A stretch of DNA of 5,122 bases, taken from contig CATXYA010000171.1 of assembly GCA_958403605.1 (NCBI GenBank), forward strand, positions 1 through 5,122. Direction: 5' to 3'. Under the pieces are notes generated by a model, which saw nothing but the letters and a program-made list of their open reading frames with translations, made no database searches and was not told where the DNA came from. Position numbers and translations under genes: made by a program. This DNA comes from an uncultured Oscillospiraceae bacterium. GTDB taxonomy: Bacteria; Bacillota; Clostridia; Oscillospirales; Ruminococcaceae. Shown here one piece after another: positions 1 through 4,246 of this stretch (position 1 is its first letter; each line of letters opens with the position of its first letter).

Positions 1-3
1 GCT

Positions 4-30
4 ATTTTTTATTGCTCCGCAATAAAAAAT
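4..30. repeat. AT-rich perfect hairpin, copy 1
   Basis: A perfect 12-bp inverted repeat (arm ATTTTTTATTGC at 4-15, partner at 19-30) with a 3-nt loop. The stem is symmetrical, with T-runs on both strands, so it could act as a weak bidirectional terminator or simply as a structural repeat. A very similar unit (CTATTTTTTATT, short CTCC-containing loop, AATAAAAAA) recurs at 91-119, so this looks like one copy of a small repeated element. It lies downstream of the riboswitch terminator on the minus strand. It may also serve a plus-strand gene ending left of the window; that cannot be seen. Confidence 0.6.
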
Positions 31-47
31 AATCGATCTTCATGGCC

Positions 48-67
48 GTGGGCCAGGGATGGCCCAC
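48..67. repeat. GC-rich hairpin between the AT-rich hairpins
   Basis: GTGGGCC (48-54) pairs perfectly with GGCCCAC (61-67) across a 6-nt loop. No T-run follows on either strand, so it is not a typical intrinsic terminator. It is flanked by direct copies of ATGGCC (42-47 and 69-74). Its role is unknown; it may be part of a composite structured leader. Confidence 0.45.
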
Positions 68-74
68 ATGGCCG

Positions 75-119
75 AAAAAATAGCCTGCGGCTATTTTTTA
101 TTACTCCCGTAATAAAAAA
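75..119. repeat. Overlapping, mutually exclusive AT-rich hairpins (copy 2)
   Basis: Two perfect inverted repeats share the T-run at 94-99. AAAAAATAGCC (75-85) pairs with GGCTATTTTTT (89-99), an 11-bp stem with a 3-nt loop. TTTTTTATTAC (94-104) pairs with GTAATAAAAAA (109-119), an 11-bp stem with a 4-nt loop. They cannot form together. The A-run at 114-119 is, on the minus strand, also the U-tract of the terminator at 120-143, so three structures are interlocked. The 91-119 unit resembles the hairpin at 4-30. Either stem ending in a T6 run could act as a backup terminator. Confidence 0.5.
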
Positions 120-143
120 GCAGTCTGTGCGGGCACAGACTGC
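114..143 (-). terminator. Intrinsic terminator of the riboswitch leader
   Basis: On the minus strand GCAGTCTGTGC (143-133) pairs perfectly with GCACAGACTGC (130-120) over a 2-nt loop, and six T's follow directly (119-114). This is a canonical rho-independent terminator. It sits about 70 nt downstream of the c-di-GMP-I aptamer in the same orientation, so it is the likely regulated element of the expression platform. The first bases of its 5' arm (CAGCAG, 145-140) are complementary to CTGCTG in the aptamer's 3' strand (220-215), which would give an antiterminator pairing. Confidence 0.85.
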
Positions 144-212
144 TGATGGGTCCTGAAAAGCAGGATCATCCCGAAAAGGGATACCTAAGGCCTCCACACA
201 AGGGAGGTACCA
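144..212 (-). promoter_or_regulatory. Riboswitch expression-platform linker with three small hairpins
   Basis: Between aptamer and terminator the minus strand contains three consecutive 5-bp hairpins: CCTCC/GGAGG (207-203 with 195-191), ATCCC/GGGAT (182-178 with 172-168) and TCCTG/CAGGA (165-161 with 155-151). No coding signal is seen. The linker probably folds into a compact chain of stems that brings the aptamer 3' strand near the terminator arm. The pairings are seen in the sequence; the function is inferred. Confidence 0.45.
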
Positions 213-289
213 GGCAGCAGCTGGCTGTCATCGCCTTACGGCTTTAGACCCTATAGCTTTGTGTCGCTGCCTTTCGGCAGTTTTACTGA
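213..289 (-). promoter_or_regulatory. Cyclic di-GMP-I (GEMM-I) riboswitch aptamer
   Basis: Read on the minus strand, the order of conserved elements matches the GEMM-I / c-di-GMP-I family: a GTAAAAC segment near the 5' end (compare GCAAACC), a stem CTGCC-GAAA-GGCAG with a GNRA tetraloop (280-267), the segment GACACAAAGC (265-256; family consensus GACGCAAAGC, so one G-to-A change), then GGGTCTAA, a short stem GCC-GTAA-GGC (243-234), and TGACAGCC (230-223), which joins the tetraloop-receptor arm and the P1 strand. A strong promoter lies just upstream and an intrinsic terminator downstream. The family binds c-di-GMP, with a minority subclass binding 3',3'-cGAMP; I cannot settle the ligand by eye. 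The controlled gene is off the left edge. Such riboswitches often control motility, adhesion, surface-protein or second-messenger genes. Confidence 0.85.
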
Positions 290-310
290 AACATTATTTT
301 CTTTAGAACA

Positions 311-338
311 ATTATAACATAAGAACGTTAAGTGTCAA
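311..338 (-). promoter_or_regulatory. Consensus sigma-A promoter for the riboswitch leader
   Basis: The minus strand carries TTGACA (338-333), a 16-nt spacer and TATAAT (316-311): both hexamers match the sigma-A consensus exactly. Transcription should start near 304, about 15 nt before the aptamer, which fits a short riboswitch leader. This promoter makes the downstream gene independent of the upstream four-gene operon. Confidence 0.88.
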
Positions 339-503
339 TCTTTTCACAACCGAATTCCGGCTTTTCCCAACAAATAACAACTTTTGTCAAGAAACAACAG
401 GATTTCGCTATTTCGATGGTGAAACAAGCGTGAGCGTCCTTTGGGGCCAAGGGCTTTTCCTGGAAAACGATCCGGTTTGCTCGGAAAGGGAAGTCTGCGC
501 CGC
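339..503. other. Intergenic spacer between the operon end and the riboswitch promoter
   Basis: No gene is supported here. I looked for a minus-strand terminator after the stop codon at 504 and found no GC-rich stem followed by a T-run. The only symmetrical element is TTTTCC-T-GGAAAA (455-467), too short and AT-rich to call. The operon may therefore read through toward the riboswitch leader and end at its terminator (114-143). Confidence 0.4.
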
Positions 504-977
504 TCAATCGTTTTGCGAGCACTTGGCCGCGTCGATGGCAAGCGCCACCATCAGCACCATCAGCGCGTTCTGCGGGTCGGGGATGTCCAAAATGTAGGTA
601 TCCGTGAGGCGGAACACCTCTTTCGACAGGTGCGCCACAAGGCCGCCCGCGCTGTCGATGATCTCATATTCCCATTCCCAAAAATCGCCCTGCACCTGCC
701 AGCCCTGGCATTCCAGCCGGAAGGAGGGCTTGAAGAAGGTGAACTCCTTCTGGATCTCGCCAACAAACGTCTCCCCGGCGTACATGCGGAAGCGGGGCAG
801 GAGGGTGAAAACCTCCTCTTTCACCGTGCCGATGTGCGCGCCGGAAGGGTCTAAAATTTCAAGGCAGTGGCCGAAGGACAGCCGCCCCTCCACCGTGAAC
901 ACCGTCTCGCCGTTTTCATCATAGATGTCATAGCTGTCCAGCCAGGAAAACAGGCGCTGTTTGAACAAAAGCTTCAT
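504..977 (-). CDS. LURP-one-related (LOR/DUF567, YxjI-like) protein
   Basis: A 157-residue protein recognised by its whole-length pattern as a LURP-one-related protein, a family with a tubby-like beta-barrel wrapped around a C-terminal hydrophobic helix. The start, MKLLFKQRLFSWLDSYDIYD, is typical. It is followed by repeated beta-hairpin stretches (GETVFTVEG, HIGTVKEE, FVGEIQKEF, GLVAHLSKE), and the C-terminal segment LDIPDPQNALMVLMVALAID (about residues 129-148) is the buried helix. No signal peptide is seen. The family's biochemical role in bacteria is not established; lipid or small-ligand binding has been suggested from the fold. ATG start with GGGAGG (988-983) 5 nt upstream. It begins 20 nt after the alcohol dehydrogenase and is probably the last gene of a four-gene operon. 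Confidence 0.85.
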   Translation of the reverse strand: MKLLFKQRLFSWLDSYDIYDENGETVFTVEGRLSFGHCLEILDPSGAHIGTVKEEVFTLLPRFRMYAGETFVGEIQKEFTFFKPSFRLECQGWQVQGDFWEWEYEIIDSAGGLVAHLSKEVFRLTDTYILDIPDPQNALMVLMVALAIDAAKCSQND

Positions 978-997
978 AAAAACCTCCCAAAGGCCAA

Positions 998-2038
998 TCA
1001 GGGACGGATGGCGACCTTGATGACGCCGTCCCGGCGCTGTTCAAAAAGGTCGTAAGCGGCGTCGATCTCCCGCAGGGGATAGGTGTGGGTGATGAGCGCG
1101 GTGGTGTCCAGCTCCCCGGCCTCCAGATGGCGCAGGATGGCCGCACAGTCGCAGCCGTCCACACCGCCGGTCTTGAAGGTCAGGTTTTTGCCGTACATCT
1201 CCGGCAGGGGCAGCGTCTGCGGGCCGTCATACAGCGCCACCACCGTCACCACGGCGTTGGGCCGGGCGCACTGCCAGGCCAGCCGGAAGGTCTCGCTGCT
1301 GCCCGCGACCTCCAGCACCACGTCGGCGCCGCCGTGGGCGCTGTGTGCCCGCACGAAGGAGACGGGGTCCGTCGTTGTGGGATCGATGGCCAAAACGCCG
1401 GGGAAGTGTTCGCGCACAAAGCGCAGGCGCAGCGGGTCCACCTCGCAGACGATGATCTGGCGCGGATGGTGCAGCTGGGCGCAGGCGAGGGTGCACAGGC
1501 CCGTGGGCCCCGCGCCCAAAATCAGCACCGTGTCCGTGGGCTGGATCTCGGAAATGCGTGCCGCCCAGTAGCCGGTGGCCAGGATATCGCCCACAAAGAG
1601 GGCCTGTTCGTCCGTGACGGTATCGGGGATGCGGTCCAGCCCCTGGTCGGCATAGGGGACCCGCACAAATTCGGCCTGGCCGCCGTCGATGCGGCAGCCC
1701 AAGGCCCAGCCGCCGTCCGGTGTTTCACAGTTATTGACGTAACCATGGCGGCAGAAAAAGCATTCCCCGCAAAACGTCTCCACATTGACGGTCACCCGGT
1801 CGCCGGGCTTCACGGTGCGCACCGCGGCGCCGGCTTCTTCCACAATGCCCACCAGCTCATGCCCCACCGTGATGCCGGGCACGGCCCGGGGCACGCTGCC
1901 GTGCTTGATGTGCAGATCGCTGGTGCAGATACTGGCCAGCGTCACCCGCACAATGGCGTCCTTGGGGTCCAGCAGGACAGGCCGCGGCTTTTCCCGCAGC
2001 GCGAATTCACCCTGTTTCACATAAGTATATGCCAGCAT
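998..2038 (-). CDS. Zinc-dependent medium-chain alcohol dehydrogenase
   Basis: A 346-residue MDR-family oxidoreductase that should interconvert an alcohol and an aldehyde or ketone in the cytoplasm. Visible features are the catalytic-zinc ligands C38 (ICTSDLHI), H60-E61 (VGHE) and D151 (VGDILATG), a structural-zinc loop with C90, C93, C96 and C104, and a Rossmann motif GAGPTG at 175-180. The CTSDLH and D151 contexts resemble the clostridial secondary alcohol dehydrogenase / formaldehyde dehydrogenase-like subgroup. After the Rossmann motif an acidic pair (E199, D201 in CEVDP) suggests NAD rather than NADP. The start is ATG 2038 with GGAGG (2047-2043) 4 nt upstream. The reading frame stays open to 2266, but that stretch overlaps the preceding gene and is low-complexity, so I exclude it. 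Substrate unknown. Spacing to neighbours is 26 and 20 nt. Confidence 0.92.
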   Translation of the reverse strand: MLAYTYVKQGEFALREKPRPVLLDPKDAIVRVTLASICTSDLHIKHGSVPRAVPGITVGHELVGIVEEAGAAVRTVKPGDRVTVNVETFCGECFFCRHGYVNNCETPDGGWALGCRIDGGQAEFVRVPYADQGLDRIPDTVTDEQALFVGDILATGYWAARISEIQPTDTVLILGAGPTGLCTLACAQLHHPRQIIVCEVDPLRLRFVREHFPGVLAIDPTTTDPVSFVRAHSAHGGADVVLEVAGSSETFRLAWQCARPNAVVTVVALYDGPQTLPLPEMYGKNLTFKTGGVDGCDCAAILRHLEAGELDTTALITHTYPLREIDAAYDLFEQRRDGVIKVAIRP

Positions 2039-2064
2039 CTTGCCTCCGCCTTTCTCACCATGGT

Positions 2065-2409
2065 TCAACGCACCGGCGTGTAATTGAGCGCCGCTTCTTC
2101 CTCCGTGGCCTCCAGCTTGAAGATCACGGGCCGCAGGCCGTCGTTGCAGCTGCAAATGGCAACGCCCGGCGTGCGGATCCAATCGCCGTAATAAAATAAG
2201 CCGTCGCCCGCGCCGTGCGCCAGCGCAAACGCATATTGATAGATGGCCTTCCAGGCCTCGTCGCAAAGGCCCTCGGGCTTTGCGTAATCCGCATAAAACA
2301 CCTGGCCCGCTTGCAGCATCGGGCAGGGGCCCAGGCCCGCGGCGCCGTATTCCCGTGCCAGCTCTTCATCGAAGGTGGTCTTCAAAACGGTGATCCTTAC
2401 TTGCTTCAT
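2065..2409 (-). CDS. TIGR04076 family small cysteine-containing protein
   Basis: A 114-residue protein matching from memory the TIGR04076 family: the N-terminal MKQVRITVLKT, a Y-G-x-x-x-L-G-P-C-P segment (C29), K-P-E-G-L-C-D-E-A-W (C49) and C-S-C-N-D-G-L-R-P-V-x-F-K-L-E near the C-terminus (C86, C88). The four cysteines fit the idea of metal or redox binding, but the function of the family is not known and I do not assign one. ATG start with an AGGAGG ribosome binding site (2420-2415) 5 nt upstream. It lies 12 nt after the ABM gene and 26 nt before the alcohol dehydrogenase, so it is probably co-expressed with both. No signal peptide or membrane segment. Confidence 0.85.
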   Translation of the reverse strand: MKQVRITVLKTTFDEELAREYGAAGLGPCPMLQAGQVFYADYAKPEGLCDEAWKAIYQYAFALAHGAGDGLFYYGDWIRTPGVAICSCNDGLRPVIFKLEATEEEAALNYTPVR

Positions 2410-2421
2410 GGGGGCCTCCTT

Positions 2422-2727
2422 TTATTTTTCTGCGGCATCTTCGGCGAGATACCGCTCCATACGCATGCGCAGCTTGTATTTCTGCCGCAGCGCCGCGATC
2501 TTGCCCATCATCTCCGATTTGTAGTACAGGTCGATGGCAGCCTGGTCGCGCCAGCGGTCGATCAGCAGTACCGTCTCGGGGTCGTCCATGGGGAAGAAGT
2601 ACTCGTACTTTTCGTTGCCCGCTTCCCGGCGCACGTCGTCCACAATGCCGCTGGCGGTCATCTCCTCCGCAAACGCCCGCGCGCTACCGTTTTGGCCGGT
2701 GTAGTAGAGGTTGACGGTGATACTCAC
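2422..2727 (-). CDS. Antibiotic biosynthesis monooxygenase (ABM)-like protein
   Basis: A 101-residue protein with the dimeric alpha-beta-barrel pattern of the ABM family (YgiN-like quinol monooxygenases): a beta-strand start (SITVNLYYTG), a helix (SARAFAEEMTASGIV), the middle strand Y-E-Y-F-F-P, and the signature strand-helix V-L-L-I-D-R-W-R-D-Q-A-A-I-D-L-Y-Y-K-S. The histidine common after the aliphatic helix positions in many relatives appears replaced by tyrosine (Y68/Y69). Such proteins act on quinones or other aromatic compounds, or are cofactor-free heme- or stress-linked enzymes; the substrate is not readable here. The start codon is GTG (2727-2725) with AGGTG (2740-2736) 8 nt upstream. 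The gene begins 14 nt after the AT-rich HEPN-like gene and marks the return to GC-rich DNA. Confidence 0.8.
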   Translation of the reverse strand: MSITVNLYYTGQNGSARAFAEEMTASGIVDDVRREAGNEKYEYFFPMDDPETVLLIDRWRDQAAIDLYYKSEMMGKIAALRQKYKLRMRMERYLAEDAAEK

Positions 2728-2741
2728 TTAAAACACACCTT

Positions 2742-3188
2742 TCATTTGTTTTCCATGAGAGTGGTTCGAAAATCGTGCAACAAGTCTGACAATTTGTCAT
2801 TTAAGGCAATAAACTCTTTCAAATATTTTTCAGTAATGACATATTGTACGTTCTCTCGATCCTTCGTATTCAGCCGCTGCTCTCCATCAGTATCTGTTAT
2901 AGAAAAGCTATGAACAATTCGGTCTCTTTTGCGTCTAAGATCAATAAATAGATTGGCGATTTCCTCCCCATTTTCTATTTTTCTGATTGGACTTAAATCT
3001 AATTTTCCAGAAGTGAGATCAATGAGTTTATACCAGTCATATCTGGATTTTTCCTCAGGAGTAACGGCAGCTTTTAAAATGTTTTCAATGACAAACGAAT
3101 TGTTGGAATTAAAAACGTATAAAGCTGTTCCTAGAAGCTCTCGATATTCTTTAGAGGGTACTGCTTGATGCGTATAATCTTCGTACAT
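2742..3188 (-). CDS. Small protein with a HEPN-like R-D-x3-H motif, family unrecognised
   Basis: A 148-residue, mostly helical, charged soluble protein that I cannot place in a named family. The sequence L-R-R-K-R-D-R-I-V-H-S-F (residues 84-95) contains R88-D89-x3-H93, which fits the R-polar-x3-H signature of HEPN ribonuclease or toxin domains. It is followed by a helix-rich end (KYLKEFIALNDKLSDLLHDF, 121-140), as expected for a HEPN four-helix bundle. A single short motif is weak evidence, so nuclease activity is only a suggestion. It has no membrane segment. The gene is AT-rich, unlike the operon immediately downstream, and lies 115 nt after an Mrr-type restriction gene. ATG start; only a poor GGAATGAG ribosome binding site. 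Its TGA stop sits just before the ribosome binding site of the ABM gene. Confidence 0.75.
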   Translation of the reverse strand: MYEDYTHQAVPSKEYRELLGTALYVFNSNNSFVIENILKAAVTPEEKSRYDWYKLIDLTSGKLDLSPIRKIENGEEIANLFIDLRRKRDRIVHSFSITDTDGEQRLNTKDRENVQYVITEKYLKEFIALNDKLSDLLHDFRTTLMENK

Positions 3189-3207
3189 TTTTTTCTCATT
3201 CCAGTTT

Positions 3208-3243
3208 CTATTTTTTATTCATGGAGACCACTGTCTCGACATA
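3208..3243 (-). pseudogene. Possible remnant of an rlmD 3' end (YVETVVSMNKK, stop)
   Basis: In the AT-rich gap between the two island genes the minus strand reads Y-V-E-T-V-V-S-M-N-K-K and then TAG. The VETVV core equals the conserved HVETVVLL motif near the end of RlmD in this same window (4398-4381). Over the 18 bases of Y/H-V-E-T-V-V, 13 are identical, and the differences fall in third codon positions apart from the His/Tyr first base. Only two codons upstream are plausible before a stop appears, so this is at most a stub. It could be chance. The inverted repeat GAGAC-CACT-GTCTC (3224-3237) lies within it. Confidence 0.35.
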
Positions 3244-3303
3244 AGTAAAAATTCATATCATATCCCCACAAAATAATGACCCCTTTTCCCCTGTAACCTG
3301 CAA

Positions 3304-4173
3304 TTAAATTGATAAAAACCATGCCTCGTCAATTGCATAATCGTTAACAGGTATAACGCCTAATTGTAATTCTCTTAATTTTTCTACCAACTCATCTCCA
3401 TCAACCAAATCAATAGGTGCTGCTCCCGGTCTATTTGCTTCTTCCACTGCCGGTGCGGAAAATTTACCAGTCGTAATAAATAGTCCTTTATCCGCTCTTC
3501 CTTGCATAGCACCTCTAAAATCCCGAATTTCTCCCGCAGATACACTCCCCGAATATCGCTTGCACTGGAACAACATGTGAAAACTAATTATGCCATTCAG
3601 TTTGACGATTCCCATACCATCTATCCCACCATCACCTGTTTTTCCAGTTACTTTTACCTGTGTAAATCCAGCTTCTCTTAATAACCTTTGTGTCAATCGT
3701 TCAAAAGCATCTGGTTGTAAATTTAGTAAAACATTTTTAAGCTTTTCACGCCAAGATTGTATTTCATCTGGTGTATCTACACCATCATTTTCCAAGTTGT
3801 CATCTTCAAGATTTATACTATTAACACTTTTGCTTTTTAAAAATGTCATTTCACGAACTTTTTGCACAATATCTTGTGGATTAATTTTTTCTAATTCCCT
3901 TCCGGTTGTTGTTAATGACCATACCCCGCGAGAAGAATTTTCCAAAATTCCAACTTTCTTCATGTATGTTCGTGTCCATGCTAATCTGTATTCCACTTCT
4001 GTCTTACTACTATTCGCATGCATAATTTCTTGTACCGCTGATGTCAAGCCTAATATTTCGATTGTTTTATCATCGATTTCTCTAATCGTACCAGAGCCCC
4101 CCAATTCTTTCATGGCCTGAAACAATTCACACATCATATCGTTATAGGCAGGCACTTCTAAAGACTTTTTCAT
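3304..4173 (-). CDS. mrr: Mrr-type restriction endonuclease
   Basis: A 289-residue protein with the two-part Mrr layout. Residues about 1-95 form an Mrr_N-like winged-helix region (ending V-W-S-L-T-T-T-G-R), a polar linker runs from about 96 to 140, and the rest is an Mrr_cat PD-(D/E)xK nuclease domain. Visible catalytic residues are E158 (AFERLTQRLL), D185 in G-D-G-G-I-D, and Q203-x-K205 in FQCKRY, followed by the conserved GLFITTGKFS and IDLVDGDELVEKL blocks. Mrr enzymes are type IV restriction enzymes that cut foreign, usually methylated, DNA. All motifs are intact, so it is probably active. I choose ATG 4173, with AGGTGG (4185-4180) 6 nt upstream, over a TTG two codons earlier, which would abut the ribosome binding site. 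The gene is AT-rich, 54 nt after the rlmD stop, with no clear promoter or terminator of its own. Confidence 0.93.
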   Translation of the reverse strand: MKKSLEVPAYNDMMCELFQAMKELGGSGTIREIDDKTIEILGLTSAVQEIMHANSSKTEVEYRLAWTRTYMKKVGILENSSRGVWSLTTTGRELEKINPQDIVQKVREMTFLKSKSVNSINLEDDNLENDGVDTPDEIQSWREKLKNVLLNLQPDAFERLTQRLLREAGFTQVKVTGKTGDGGIDGMGIVKLNGIISFHMLFQCKRYSGSVSAGEIRDFRGAMQGRADKGLFITTGKFSAPAVEEANRPGAAPIDLVDGDELVEKLRELQLGVIPVNDYAIDEAWFLSI

Positions 4174-4192
4174 TTCCAACCACCTCTCATCT

Positions 4193-4246
4193 TTATTTTA
4201 TTACTTCAAAAAACTTCAGGGCGTCCTTTATCGCTTCCACTTCCTC
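4193..4246 (-). pseudogene. Out-of-frame remnant of the RlmD C-terminal extension
   Basis: Read one frame off from the main rlmD frame, the minus strand encodes E-E-V-E-A-I-K-D-A-L-K-F-F-E-V-I-K and then TAA (4246-4193). From memory, many gut Clostridia RlmD proteins end in a tail closing with a very similar VEAIKDALKHFEVI-type sequence. Here it follows immediately after Y-K-P-N-E-R-V-T-H-K, skipping the part that normally lies between. The simplest reading is an internal deletion of some 45-50 codons with a frame change, leaving the end as a fossil. The family comparison is from recall. Confidence 0.65.

Noticed and set aside
1..120. CRISPR array reading of the repeated hairpins
   Set aside because: There are only two imperfect copies, no equal-length spacers and no cas genes.
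9..197. Minus-strand small open frame of 62 codons
   Set aside because: It runs through the intrinsic terminator and several perfect hairpins; the region is explained by RNA structure.
328..522. Minus-strand small open frame of 64 codons after the LURP gene
   Set aside because: It starts inside the LURP gene in a different frame, covers the riboswitch -35 box and has no ribosome binding site.
1085..2083. Long plus-strand open frame of 332 codons opposite the alcohol dehydrogenase
   Set aside because: It is the antisense shadow of a clear zinc-dehydrogenase gene in GC-rich DNA; the translation is low-complexity and matches no family pattern.
2039..2266. N-terminal extension of the alcohol dehydrogenase frame
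   Set aside because: It overlaps the TIGR04076 gene in another frame and reads as Arg/Gly/Ala-rich noise; ATG 2038 has a GGAGG site and gives the family's usual length.
2215..2913. Plus-strand open frame of 232 codons across three minus-strand genes
   Set aside because: It spans two gene boundaries and a composition change on the opposite strand, which a real gene would not do here; no recognisable motif.
3224..3237. Inverted repeat GAGAC-CACT-GTCTC as an operator or att core
   Set aside because: Only 5 bp per arm and explained equally well by the coding-like VETVV stub; no second copy seen, so I do not call it a regulatory site.
3262..3300. Terminator after the mrr gene
   Set aside because: The region has repeated AGGGG blocks but they are direct, not inverted, and cannot form a stem.
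3245..3303. Promoter for the HEPN-like gene
   Set aside because: A TTGCAG-like box exists, but the nearest -10 candidate gives a spacer of about 19 nt with a poor hexamer.
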